DNA of 64,000 bases from Sinonovacula constricta (GCA_007844125.1 CM017557.1:66921758-66985757); one strand, 5' to 3'. Shown: positions 51,701-62,984, counted from the first letter of the stretch. Numbers and translations: made by a program. Notes: a model not told the origin generated them from the letters alone.

Positions 51701-54334
51701 TACAAATAGTATGCATACTTGCCAGGCTACTCCATTTACTTTTGTTTGATTTGAAATGCTATTTATTAGTTTCAGATAAAATTATAAATTATGTTTACCA
51801 GAAAAAAATAAAAATAAAACTATTAGTTGAACTTTTAGGGTATTTCAAAATCAAAATAAATTTTACTAAGAGAACATAGGAAAGTTGTGAAAATCAATTT
51901 TGAAATAAGAAAAATTGAGCTCTGACTTTTTATTAGGAGTCTTGTATTTTGATGTGCCAAATACTATATGTAAAGGCCACTATCTCACTGGGCTCCAATT
52001 GTTAGTGACAAATTGTGTTTGCCATTCTATCTTTGATCTGTCTCAGGGGGTCGCAGTATCTTAGCTTGGGTTGCAAAACTTTGCTTTCTTGTTGTATAAA
52101 TTTTAAGCATGTTCAACAAAAATTTGGCAAACAGCGCTAACTGTATTCAAATAATTATCTAAGATTTTTCACAATAATCAGTTGATGGTTTAACAACTGT
52201 AACTTTTTTAGAAAATTTTAAACAAAAACTTTTATGTGTATGTTTTTGCAATCTGCGGAATTTGGTGTTATTTTATGTTAAAGTTGCTTTTGTGTGTGTG
52301 GTTTCAGCTTATCCAGAAGAAACTGAACAAGACCATGGATGAAGATAAGAAGAAGCAACTGGAACAGTTATTGAAGAGAAAGGCTAGTATCCTATACTTT
52401 CTTGCCAACAGAACACATTCAGTTGTTCTTTTCACCTCTTTTTGCTGATCTTTTTTTATTTTTTTAATTAGTTTACTTCTAACAGAAAAAAGAAAAGGAC
52501 TTTTTTTCAATGATAGGACTGGTTGGGTCAACAAATAATATTAAAATTCAACAAATAAATTGTCAACAGTGCAACTGTATAGTTTGTGTCATTTATTTTT
52601 ATGGAGCTGTGTAAGAACTAGTGGTAAGTTGTTATACGAGCCAGACTCATTGATTTTCAGGTTAATAGTAAAAACAGCACTTTTCACTTTATTGCACATT
52701 GTTCAAAGTTGATCTTTCTGGATCATTATATTGTACACATTGGCTGCAGAAACACAATTTTATATCCTGACAAAATGATCTTGAAACAGCTTGAGTGCCA
52801 GTTATGAAATGGAGCGAAGTACTGTTGTATGACATTATGTCAGTATTAACATGTATATGCAGCATATCATTATAATGTCATATAAAACTTACTACTATGA
52901 GTGTAAGCTAAAATCACCTCCACACTTGATGGATATTTTTTGATGTGATGTGGAATTACCAGACTCATTTTCAGAAAGATATTACTTGGAAAGTTGTTTT
53001 GATGGTAAAAATAAGAGATGTTTTTTTTATGATTGGGTATGGATATTAAAACATTTACAATCTCTGCCATTTCAAATTTTAGATAAAATTATTAAATTTT
53101 GATTTCAATAAAAGAAGTGTTATTATTTTATATTTACGTTGGCTTGACAACATTATCACTGAGTTATCAGCATTTTTTTTTTATCATGTTCAGGAACAAG
53201 AGGAAAAAGCAGAAAAACATAAGAAAAAGAAACAAGAACTAGAGTCAACATGGAAGCAAAAGGAGAAGGCTTTAATAAAGGAGGGCAAGACACCTTACTT
53301 CCTCAAGAAAGGTAAGCACAACTCCTGCATAATTTGTAAAGCTATTCTTAGCCAACAGTTGTTGTAAAAATTAAGTCGTGTAAATGTTGGGAAAAAAGTT
53401 AATATCAACAAATTAATCTTGTCACAGTAATGCTATAGAAAGTTTAACTTCATCTAAATGGCGCATAAATAATCGTTCTGTAAGAATAAAATATGATTGG
53501 ATAAATTGAAGAAAAGTTTATGGTATATGTATGGCCTAAATTTATAAACCAACCAAAAACAAGAAAAATATCAGTTCGTAAAGTATGATATGAAAAACAC
53601 CAGTTACAATTAGGGATCATAAAAAGAAAATATGTTAGATCTGATGTCATAGTTTTCTTCTACAATCCTTATATTAAAACGGTTTATTTTAAATGTGCAC
53701 ATTTCTTACTGTAAATAATTAGTGACTACAATTGAATGATTTTTGCTTTGTATGGTCATAACAAAATATATATTTTTTTAATTTCTGTTTTTCAAGGTAT
53801 TCCTCTGACAATTTTGAAGTACACTTAATTGGCAAGTTTTTGTTTATTTATTGGGTTTATAGTCCCACCAACAGTTTTTCAGTTATCTGGAGACGATGTC
53901 CACTTGAAGAAGATATAGTGCTGCCTTCACTGTGTATAGTATGCTGTGAATACCTGGCATGATACCACACCCAGTCACATTATCCTGACACCGGGCCAAC
54001 CTGTCGTCGAACTACCCTTTTATTTGCTTGAGCGTTTCCCACTACCATTTTTTACAACTGATATGTCAAGGCCAGGCATCGAACCCAGGGCCTCCAGTAC
54101 CTGGAGTCAACGCTCTACCGATTGCGCTACCAGGTCCGGTGGCAAGTTTTTTCATTCTACTTATTATTGTTTGAATTTTAATTTATTCCAGCTGACAAGA
54201 AGAAGCTGGCCTTAGCTGAGAAGTACAAGGAGCTACAGAAGGCTGGTAAGATGGACCAATATCTGAGCAAGAAACGAAAGAAGAATGCACAGAAAGAGAG
54301 GAAAAAGCTGCCAAACCTACATACAAAATTCTAA
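45706..54334 (+). CDS. RRP36: Ribosomal RNA processing protein 36 (RRP36), complete, 9 coding exons
   Basis: Coding exons: 45706-46398, 47034-47049, 47497-47557, 48310-48387, 50193-50259, 51482-51586, 52308-52382, 53194-53311, 54192-54334. They total 1356 nt (451 aa plus stop) with frame closed throughout. RRP36 is a nucleolar factor of the SSU processome needed for early cleavages towards 18S rRNA. The conserved domain is residues 232-451: RELADMPLEDLMKLKERLG, RPMEMSSKRPVPVIRTIV, RRDPRFDDLSGEY (307-319), FLSDIKAREK, GKTPYFLKK and the basic end KYKELQKAGKMDQYLSKKRK. Residues 1-231, all in exon 1, are low-complexity: Lys/Ser-rich, then an Asp/Glu-rich stretch ending at DDEY; human RRP36 (about 259 aa) has a much shorter acidic segment. 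Odd points are a 16-nt second exon, exon 6 preceded by tandem copies of its own acceptor, and a probable GC-AG intron after exon 7. AATAAA occurs at 54334-54339 and 54366-54371. Confidence 0.95.
46838..46868. repeat. AT microsatellite in RRP36 intron 1
   Basis: Two ATATAT runs separated by AATT, forming a near-palindrome, about 165 bp upstream of the 16-nt microexon. Confidence 0.8.
47615..47945. repeat. 30-bp tandem repeat in RRP36 intron 3
   Basis: About ten units of the type GACTGATTTAACATCAATTT followed by AAGCAAGTTT repeat with a 30-bp period; part of the array alternates two variants, giving a 60-bp superperiod (47690-47770). It begins about 60 bp after exon 3. Because 30 is divisible by 3, the - strand stays open for 67 codons as a decapeptide repeat. 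I consider this non-coding. Confidence 0.88.
48428..48985 (-). repeat. TIR-bounded dispersed repeat, related ends to 20490 element, RRP36 intron 4
   Basis: The left end is AGCTCACCTGAGCTTATGCC. The right end is CACTCAGGTGAGGAAAAGAG then GGCCATCATGGCCCT. Between them are two diverged copies of a block with ACATGGCCACCAGGGGCGCA, TTTTCTTGTCAAAAACCACA and AGAGCTAGAGCTTTGATATT (near 48590-48730 and 48740-48905). Only the ends, not the interior, match 20490-21262. Confidence 0.7.
48986..49312. other. Unassigned GC-richer segment in RRP36 intron 4
   Basis: From GTCATCATCAGCTGAGTCGC to CAGCCATTTTGTCTACATG the sequence is markedly richer in GC than its surroundings. Short open frames occur on - (for example FKALGVKGKLRKAAAQALG) but none is continuous and I recognise no domain. 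A decayed retrotransposon or processed-gene relic is the likeliest explanation. Confidence 0.3.
50838..51499 (+). repeat. 83-bp tandem repeat spanning the RRP36 exon 6 acceptor, eight copies
   Basis: The word CTCTAATCCTGTGTTA starts at 50873, 50956, 51039, 51122, 51205, 51288, 51371 and 51454, exactly 83 bp apart each time. Every unit holds a branch-point-like TCTAATC, an AG acceptor 28 nt after the word's start, and a copy of the beginning of exon 6. The last unit supplies the true acceptor (exon 6 starts at 51482). Copies 3 to 7 are almost identical, so amplification is recent or homogenised. Confidence 0.95.
53842..54140 (-). mobile_element. Family B SINE, full length with perfect target-site duplication, RRP36 intron 8
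   Basis: The duplication GGCAAGTTTTT flanks it at 53831-53841 and 54141-54151. On - the head is ACCGGACCTGGTAGCGCAAT followed by CGGTAGAGCG (A box), and the B box is GGGTTCGATGCC. The 3' end is an AATAAATAAACAA-type tail. It is the best copy of the family here and sits about 50 bp upstream of the last RRP36 exon. Confidence 0.92.
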
Positions 54335-55174
54335 ATAAAGGAGTTGTGAAATTGTCTTGTTTTACAATAAAAGTGTGCATATAGTTATATGGTTTGTTTT
54401 GATAAATTAATATGTCTAAAGATCGCGACTTTCCTGCCAAAAATCGTTTAAATGAATTCTTTTTAAAATTGTTATGGAAGAAGTGATTTTGTCCACTTAA
54501 AAAAATACTATTTTATCACAAGAAATATTTTTTGGTTTTTAATAACACGTTTGTGAAAAGAATGTTGTTTTTGTTAGATTTAGACTTAAATCAAAGATGA
54601 TGTGTACCTCATAATATAGTATGTAACTATTCAAGTGATTGTAAAAAAACTAACTTGGACTCAAAATCGCAGTTTTGGCAAGGTCACATTTTTTTTATTC
54701 AATAAGAAAACTATAGAATACATATATCTTTAAACAAAAAAACAATTTAAATACAAACAATCTGACAAAAAACATTAATTAGGAATATATGGTGAAACTT
54801 AAACATTTATTATCTAAGTCTTAATCTTACAAATTTTCCTAGATAGCTGATGAATATTTATCATACAAGTTTTACGGCACACTGACAATAGGTCATACAG
54901 CGCTGAACAAGAAGTTTAACATAAAATAGGGTATAATCATGATAAAGTCAAACAGGTGAGTAGAAATATAAAAATCTATAAGGTTAAAATAATTTACAAA
55001 TTAAAATTGATAAATTGAATGCCAGTTATAACATGTCTCGACATTGTTGTATTGGTTGGAATACTAAAGGTACATGTACACTTTTTACTGAGTGACATAA
55101 AATTACTGGGTTTTCAAAGAAATTAGTTAACACAATATTGCTTAAAAAAATTTAATACATAAATGAAAAAGTTA
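54335..55174. other. Tail-to-tail spacer between RRP36 and MRPL11
   Basis: 840 bp holding the 3' UTRs of both genes. On + there are AATAAA signals at 54334-54339 and 54366-54371 for RRP36. On - an ATTAAA at 55151-55156, only about 19 nt past the MRPL11 stop, is a candidate signal but unusually near. The second copy of a dispersed repeat lies around 54876-55000. Confidence 0.55.
54876..55000. repeat. Dispersed repeat, copy 2 of 2
   Basis: GGCACACTGACAATAGGTCA, TACAGCGCTGAACAAGAAGT, ACAGGTGAGTAGAAATATAA and AAATCTATAAGGTTAAAATA align with 43442-43582 in the same orientation, with several small gaps. Confidence 0.6.
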
Positions 55175-57599
55175 CTACAATCTTAACAATTTGGCCTGGC
55201 GAAGATCTTCTAATTCCTGTTCTCTTTTCTTCACATCTTCCTTCCTTTGCTCAAGGAACTGTGCATATTTTACTGGGTCAAGTTCTCTCACCACCTCAAT
55301 ACCACAACTCCTGGCTGTTCCTATTATATGATTACACACTTGTTCCAACGTAAGTCCTTCCATTGCTGGATCTTCCGACTTTATCTTGGCAATTTCATAC
55401 ACATGCTTCAAGCTGACTTTTCCACACACTGAATTGGCTGAAAATGCATTAATATAATTAATATGCTTTAAACATAATTAAAACCAATAGTTTTATTGAA
55501 CTTGATATAATATTCTTATTACATAAAACAGTCAATTATTATTTAGATAAAATGGGAGCATGTGAGATGTTTTCAAAATCAGAATTGTGGCTATCATCGG
55601 AGCCCACGGCTAGTGAAGATGTTTCTCTCCATTCACACATCATGGGATAATTATTTGTCTTTTCACCATTTTAGCCGAAAGCCAAAGCATTTAAATCAAT
55701 GGCTTCAGGACAAAAAAAATGTCTTGCATCTATTATCCAATCGAATGGCTTGTACTTTGTAACTTTCGGTTTTCCTTCCAAAGTAAGGTCATCAATGCAA
55801 AAAGAATTCAAGTTTCCAAATATTAAGCTTCCTCCACATACGAGTAGCGGAAATGTAAGCTATGTTTTGATTGGCTGATATCTATTCAAATTTAACTCTC
55901 AATATGGCGATATAGTAAAATTTATTTGTAGTCTTTTTTAGAAAAAAAAAAAACGATTATATGTATTTACTCAAATGGACAATGAAAAACATGGGCAGTG
56001 GCACTGTCTAGTTGAAAAATATTTTACTTACTATTCCATGATCCTTTTGGTGTACCTGCTGCCATCTTTAGGAAGTAGGAGACTGGTGGCTTGTTGAATT
56101 GTATTCCAACTGTTCTGTCAGGCTTCAGAATGGAAAAAAGGGGGAAATTATTAGGCACGTTTTGATACATCTCACTAATAAAATTGACCAACCAACAGCT
56201 ACTTCCCATAATAAAAATTCCTCAGGACAAATCAAAGAGCATCATACAATGACATGGTCACTTGTTTACATTTGAGAAATGACTATTTGTTTTATAATTT
56301 CACATGATATAAAGGCATTTATGTTAAGAAATTACTTTTTTCATTATTTTTTAAATTATTTTTTTTACTTAATAAGGATAAAGATGCAAGCATGTCCCCA
56401 AATCATTTTATGACATATAAGCATATTATATGGCTTTTTTAAATAACTTTATACAGGCAAACTTCGGTTATTCAAAGTCATCAGGACCACTGATTTACTT
56501 AAAAAATGCATGATTTGGAATAATCCAAATTGCCTTTACTTACAAAATTTTCTGATGAAGACTCTACCATTTTCAATTGAGAAATTCTCTGAGGTAATGT
56601 GTAATAATCAATGCATATACCATAATACTTTCACAGTAAAGCATAAGAAATTTCTGAATTGGGATGACGGTGGTATCGGTCAGCATTTATACCTACCCAC
56701 TCTGACAGTTTACAATACCATTGTGAGACAAAGTTAATACAAGTAAATCTTTAATTAGATATTCACTTTACTTAATTGATGATCCATTGTAAGTGACTAC
56801 TCATGTCATATCCAATTAACAACTTCATCCAACCAATTAACAAGACCAAACTGATGTTACTGGACTAACCTCCCTTTGCAGTTTGACAGATGACAATACC
56901 AAATGGCCGACCAGTGACGAGAGTGGCTTTGGATGTGTGGAGAAAGCATTAAAACTGTATGATGGGACTATGGAAATGCCAAAACGTTTAATAATGCAAA
57001 TAAATAACTTGAGGTTTATTATGTATTAAATTATATAGGGAAAAAATCTTGACAGAACAATGACTAAAAATAATGTCATGGTTTCAGAAAACCCAAGTTT
57101 GAATAACAGAGGATCAACTTTACTCACAACCTAACAGTACACTGCATCAGCATCAAAATTGCATGAGTTATGTTTATAAACATGTTCCATGAGTTTCAAA
57201 GTTAAATGTTGTTTTTTAAAAGTTGACTGCAGAAGTGTCAGCACTGTCAAACTATATATATCAATCGGTCAATTATTGTCAATGTGGAAAAATCTACCAA
57301 TTATTATCGAAAGACAAATATCTAGGTAGAACCATAGTCACACTTCAGGCTAGGCTGGCTGGAAAATCTTTTCCACAAGAAAGTTTTCACCTTCAGTCTT
57401 GACAGGGACTGATATGAAAAATATGTCTTTTACAGTCTACTTACACTTTTATAATAATGTATTAAATAATTATTTCCAGCCATTAAATAATTATCTCCAG
57501 CCAAACTGTTATGTTTAATTCATAGTGTTCTTCTTAAGTATCTCAAATTGGAAAGAAAACAACTATTAGCTCAAAAGATATACATACATATATACATAC

Positions 57600-57665
<66 letters not shown>

Positions 57666-60600
57666 TCTTTGGTGGTTGACTTATAAATTGGTATATTCAA
57701 ATTTTGCCTCATTTTTTTCCTTCTTGTTGACTACATTTTTAGAATCCTACCACAAGTAAGTATACTGCACAAAAACCAAACAGCTTCAGCACTTAGGCAT
57801 TGTTTGTTATTTAAATTGTGAATTTACATTCCCAAAATCTTGAGTGTCATACTAAACATACATTTGCAGTTATGGTTGTTGGTAAGGGTATCCCAGGTTT
57901 TATGTGTTTTGTTGCATCATTGAACTGCTTGCAGAAAGGTCCTATCTGAACTCCCCTCTGAAATAAAACAACAAAAACATTAATAAAATATAATATTTTC
58001 CTTTAAACTAACAGTCACATCTGTGAGAATTCATACACAAATATATATTTTTTTATTTCATTGGCTAAGTTTATGTTTACAACATCAGCCCTAAGAGGAA
58101 AGGAGGATTTCTGTTTCATTAGAAGCTGAAATATACTTGGGAATATAGCTGATATTGCACATCAATATTTACTTGTAATGCTAGCAGCAGGACTGGTCAT
58201 GATTGACCTTTTGTCACATTCTGAAATTTACAAGCTACATGGAATCAAATCAAGTAAAGAAAACTACCTACATTAGCATCCAGTAAGGGATACAGGCCAA
58301 CATGCATTTTCTGTACATCTGGAAATTAATTTACAGAATTTATAGTGGGGGATCCACCATTAATTCGTCTCATTTATTTCCAGATGTACAGAGTATTGTC
58401 AATTTCCAACTTATATTTATTAAGTATCCATCTAAAATGCTTTTAGGATCAGCCCTGAAAAAAAGAGTTTCTGGTTTATTTCTACTACCATTCTTACAAT
58501 GTATCTTCTTTAGTTCTGCTGATGTACTCTTGCAGAATTGACATTCAACATGAAGAAATTTTGAAGTCAACATTTTCACTCCTGTTTAGCAGTTTAGTGA
58601 CATGTGTCAGGTAAACCAACAATCTTCTGCATACTGATCAGACATGTGATCTTTCCTTGGTGCCAAAAAGGGAGAATTAGGTTCCCAGAGAGGGAGATTG
58701 GGGTGCCAGGGAGCGAGTTTTTCGTGAATGCGCATTAAATTGTCTGTCTTATTTCAGCATGAGCCGTGAGACAGGTTTCCAGCCGTTCCGTACATGATCC
58801 CGTTCATACCAGACATTCCGTACCTACAGCTTTAGATGTTCCGTACCCTAATGTTTTTTGTACTACTATAGTCAACATAAATATTGTAGATATTGTTTGT
58901 ATTTCACATTTAAAAATCTTAATTCATCTATACTTTTTAACCATACGTATAAAATACAGATTCCATGCAGATAGAAAAACACAGAATAAGGCAATGCCTG
59001 GTAAAATCTATTCATATGCGTCACCGGTGCTTCATGTCTTGTTTACATGTATAAAGTACTATAGTCCGTTTTGTTATTGTCCGTCTCGTTTTTGTTGGGT
59101 AGTTTGAGACCTATAGTCTGTATGTCCTCCGTAAGGTCCGTGCATCTGTCTGGGTCTGTTCTGCTTGAGGCACGATGTTGCGAAACTTGTAAAACCTGTT
59201 CTTGTCCTTCTGTATGTCTTCATATATGTTAATCGTGAGAGTGAGATTTTGTACGAGAGTTGGGAGTTTTCTTTTCAAATCTGAAAACCACATTTATTCA
59301 TTCCACCCGCCTCTCACCATACGACAACAGATACTCAGTTGGTTTATACTGTTAGTTTTGCAATAAACTAATATAGTACCAGTTCTGTTTGGTAAGTTAA
59401 GTAGACCCATTATTTCAATTAGTGAAATGATGTCATGGTTGTCATTAGGAGGCGGCTGGCGGCCAATTTGACCTCCTCAAATGAAAATCGGGCCGCCTCA
59501 AATTTGAAGGGAAAAAAAGAAAATGAGTAAAGAGCATGCCCCCGGACCCCCAAGCAGCGCTTCGTGCCTTTGGCGCTCGCATAGCCTAGCCTCCTCAAAA
59601 GTTAATTGAGCCTGCTCAAAATATTTCTAGTGACAACCCTGGATGTATTATTTATTTAACTTGTATTGTTTGAATTGGTCTATTTCTACTTTGCAATGTG
59701 TGAATATTTGCATTGTTAAATAATGAATTGGTATATTTTAGCCAACTATGGCAGTGTTTGATAAGTGTCTGTATTATGGTTATATTTTAAATTACAGGTT
59801 CTTGTGTATGTAATAAAATACTAAACCGTAAACGGACTGGTCAAGTCAATTTGCCCACCACGACCCGTAACTTATGTATTCCACATTTAAAAATCTTAAT
59901 TCATTTATACTTTCTAACCATATGTAAAAAAAATTAGATTCCATGCAGTATAGAAAAACACAGAATTAGGTGACGGATGGTAACAAGTTCTACTATAGCC
60001 TACCCAATTTTCACCCATCTACAGCGTTTTATACAAGCATGGTAAAGCAAGTCTATTATAGCCTAACCAATTTTCGCCCATCAACAGCATTTTATACAAG
60101 CAGAGTCTATTGATGAATGATGTGGATAATAATGTGTAACTAATAATTACTAATAGTAACAGGTTTATTTAGCTTATAAAATGTGTTTTGCATAGAGACA
60201 TCTCCTGGGTACAGAACCTCCAAAGTTGTAGGTATCGACTGGTACGAACAAGATCGTGTATTGAACATCCGGTGAACGTGAGACAGACCACTGATATCGG
60301 AAGTCTCCCGGGGATATAAGGATAGATCACATGTCTGACTTATAATTATCTACTGTATGCTTTAACAGAAAAGACAACGTTATTATATATTAGTGAAAGC
60401 ATCAATGGATGACTAAATAATGAACAACGTATCATTGGTAGCAACATCTTATTTAGGGGACGACATGCCCTTGTCCGAAACTTTCTTTGACCGCTTCGCA
60501 AGGTAATATACATTATTTTGTAGAGAAATGAATACCTGTCCAAGTTGAGGACCCAGTGGTGGTGCTGGTGCAGCTTCACCTGCTGCAATGTTTGTTTTTA

Positions 60601-60667
60601 GCCACTTTGGGTGATTAATTTTATCGGCAACCGCTCGTGCAGCCTTCGTTACTTTTTTCGTCGCCAT
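55175..60667 (-). CDS. MRPL11: Mitochondrial large-subunit ribosomal protein uL11m (MRPL11), complete, 4 exons
   Basis: Exons 5' to 3': 60667-60536, 57957-57862, 56122-56032, 55437-55175. They total 582 nt (193 aa plus stop; human 192), all GT-AG, frame closed. The protein is the mitochondrial counterpart of bacterial L11, part of the GTPase-associated centre of the large subunit that contacts elongation factors. The N-terminal domain has [20 protein letters not shown] (residues about 33-52) and [40 protein letters not shown] follows, then the RNA-binding C-terminal domain with [26 protein letters not shown] and a charged tail. No cleavable presequence is obvious, but the N-terminus ([16 protein letters not shown]) is basic and amphipathic-looking, suiting mitochondrial import. 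Cytosolic RPL12 is excluded by the PPLGPQLGQ and [10 protein letters not shown] type of sequence and the C-terminal tail. Intron 1 is repeat-rich. Confidence 0.97.
57588..57662. repeat. TA dinucleotide microsatellite in MRPL11 intron 2
   Basis: About 30 uninterrupted TA units follow a TACATACATATA lead-in. It begins about 200 bp past the end of exon 2 in transcript order. Confidence 0.95.
58884..59990. repeat. Pair of ~100-bp direct repeats about 970 bp apart, MRPL11 intron 1
   Basis: CACATTTAAAAATCTTAATT, CATCTATACTTTTTAACCAT and GATTCCATGCAGATAGAAAA at 58905-58995 recur with changes at 59881-59980. The interval includes the TIR element at 59434. The direct repeats might be LTR-like ends or a segmental duplication; no reverse transcriptase or integrase is visible. 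Confidence 0.6.
59434..59641. mobile_element. 208-bp MITE with 5-bp target-site duplication, MRPL11 intron 1
   Basis: The ends CATGGTTGTCATTAG and CTAGTGACAACCCTG are imperfect inverted repeats. GATGT flanks both sides (59429-59433, 59642-59646). The interior includes CATGCCCCCGGACCCCCAAG and GCGCTTCGTGCCTTTGGCGC and is far more GC-rich than the intron. No ORF. Confidence 0.75.
59985..60112. repeat. ~65-bp tandem duplication, MRPL11 intron 1
   Basis: TCTACTATAGCCTACCCAAT and ACAGCGTTTTATACAAGCA are repeated as TCTATTATAGCCTAACCAAT and ACAGCATTTTATACAAGCA directly downstream. Confidence 0.85.
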
Positions 60668-60680
60668 TTTGTTATACTAT
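60655..60680 (-). promoter_or_regulatory. YY1-like motif overlapping the MRPL11 start codon
   Basis: On - the start codon sits in ACAAAATGGCGACG, matching the AANATGGCG core bound by YY1 in many animal housekeeping genes, especially mitochondrial and ribosomal ones. This is motif recognition only. Confidence 0.45.
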
Positions 60681-61725
60681 TTTGCGGCGGATCCAGTATT
60701 TTCTAAGTCAACATTTTACGGTATCAAATCCGTTAAAAAATATAGAGCTACATAAAAAAAGTTTATATTTAAAAACGTTATTTAAAAAAAGTAGTATCAA
60801 ACATCCTTATATGAAGTGAAGACAACTAGGGAAATATTTCTGTTGCAAAGTTAATAAATCAAAGCGCTAAAAAGCGCTGTTCTTCTGGTGAAGTTGAATT
60901 TTATGGAATGCATCTTAAAAAATGGTGGAAACTCCTTGTTAAGCAACATAGTTACCCATGTTGTATAGTTTCTACATACGTCATGATAAGCATCTTAGAA
61001 GCAATATTCAAAGAACACTTTTAAAAGTTACATAGTATCTCTATGAGTCTTAGTAGTGGATCCAGGATAAATTTTCAGTGGGAGGGGATTTTAATTGAGA
61101 GGGTACCAGTGGCAGTGTTTGGGGGTCTGGTGGCATGCTCCTCCAAAACACTTTTAAAATGTAGAAGCCAAATGAAATGTTTTCTGCATTTCAGAATCTG
61201 CTTGAAATTTTACTACAAACTTCAATCTAACCGAAGTTGCTATTTTTCTGTGACTTTATACTTTCCTGCCGTAGGTTTAATTTGATCTTTTTCAGATTAA
61301 ACTTGGTAGAATTCACGAGTTAAAAAATACCACCAAATGGCACCTATTAAGATATTAAATCCTTTGCTAAATGCATATGATGCGGAATCGCTGACCTGAA
61401 TTATTTATAACATGCACGTAAATTACAATGCCAAATGTACTGTTTTTTCACAATTAGTTTAATTTCAATTTGTGTTAAAGACATTTTAGGAGTAAATACG
61501 TGCTTACTCGTTTTATTTTTAGCACTGAACACATATGTGACATCTATACTACTAGTTTCAAAAAGATGTACACATGGAAGGTAGTGTTTTTGTGTGTGTT
61601 TGTTTTTTTATTTCATGGAAAACATTACATGGATTAAAGTTGGACGGTAAGTTTTTTTTAAAATCCATATTCAAACAAACTGAACAGTTTTAAACCTTAA
61701 GCAGTTACCTCTCTTAGCCTGGCAT
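60681..61725. other. Non-coding region upstream of MRPL11
   Basis: About 1 kb containing the MRPL11 promoter and otherwise AT-rich sequence. An 80-codon frame at 61043-61285 has no recognisable similarity. No repeat family could be assigned. Confidence 0.5.
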
Positions 61726-61727
61726 AA

Positions 61728-62948
61728 TGAGACCAGACCAACCACACCTGACCACATCCAGTCACAGGGTCATGAGACCAGACCAACCTCACCCAACTTA
61801 TCCAGTCACAGGGTCATGAGACCAGACCAACCACACCTGACCACATCCAGTCCCACGGTGATGAGACCAGACCAACCACACCTGACCACATCCAGTCACA
61901 GGGTCATGAGACCAGACCAACCTCACCCAACTTATCCAGTCACAGAGTCATGAGACCAGACCAACCACACCTGACCACATCCAGTCACAGGGTCATGAGA
62001 CCAGACCAACCACACCTGACCACATCCAGTCCCACGGTCATGAGACCAGACCAACCACACCTGACCACATCCAGTCACAGGGTCATGAGACCAGACCAAC
62101 CTCACCCAACTTATCCAGTCACAGGGTCATGAGACCAGACCAACCACACCTGACCACATCCAGTCACAGGGTGATGAGACCAGACCAACCACACCTGACC
62201 ACATCCAGTCACAGGGTCATGAGACCAGACCAACCACACCTGACCACATCCAGTCACAGGGTCATGAGACCAGACCAACCACACCTGACCACATCCAGTC
62301 ACAGGGTGATGAGACCAGACCAACCACACCTGACCACATCCAGTCACAGGGTGATGAGACCAGACCAACCACACCTGACCACATCCAGTCACAGGGTCAT
62401 GAGACCAGACCAACCACACCTGACCACATCCAGTCCCACGGTCATGAGACCAGACCAACCACACCTGACCACATCCTGTCACAGGGTCATGAGACCAGAC
62501 CAACCTCACCCAACTTATCCAGTCACAGGGTGATGAGACCAGACCAACCACACCTGACCACATCCAGTCACAGGGTCATGAGACCAGACCAACCACACCT
62601 GACCACATCCAGTCACAGGGTCATGAGACCAGACCAACCACATCAGACCACATGCAGTCACAGGGTCATGAGACCAGACCAACCTCACCCAACTTATCCA
62701 GTCACAGTGTCATGAGACCAGACCAACCACACCTGACCACATCCAGTCACAGGGTCATGAGACCAGACCAATCACATTAGACCAAATCCAGTCACAGGGT
62801 CATGAGACCAGACCAACCACATCAGACCACATGCAGTCACAGGGTCATGAGACCAGACCAACCTCACCCAACGTATCCAGTCACAGAGTCATGAGACCAG
62901 ACCAACCACACCTGACAACATCCAGTCACAGGTTCATGAGACCAGACC
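61728..62948. repeat. 45-bp minisatellite, about 27 copies, with higher-order structure
   Basis: The unit is CATGAGACCAGACCAACCAC, then ACCTGACCACATCCAGTCAC, then AGGGT (45 bp). A 44-bp variant carrying CTCACCCAACTTATCC appears near 61786, 61921, 62100, 62500, 62683 and 62861; three of the five intervals are about 180 bp (four units). Other variants have CCCACGGT, GGTGATG or CATCAGACC. Open frames on both strands arise because 45 is divisible by 3. Confidence 0.97.
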
Positions 62949-62984
62949 ATAATGACAGGTGACAGAGATCCTGCAGGTTATGAT

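Noticed and set aside
55175..60667. Cytosolic ribosomal protein L12 (uL11 of the 80S ribosome)
   Set aside because: The [15 protein letters not shown] and [10 protein letters not shown] segments and the 193-residue length fit the mitochondrial/bacterial L11 type.
62111..62563. 150-codon open frame on the - strand, and 134- and 61-codon frames on +
   Set aside because: They are translations of the 45-bp minisatellite, open on both strands because 45 is divisible by 3. No start context, splice structure or domain supports coding.
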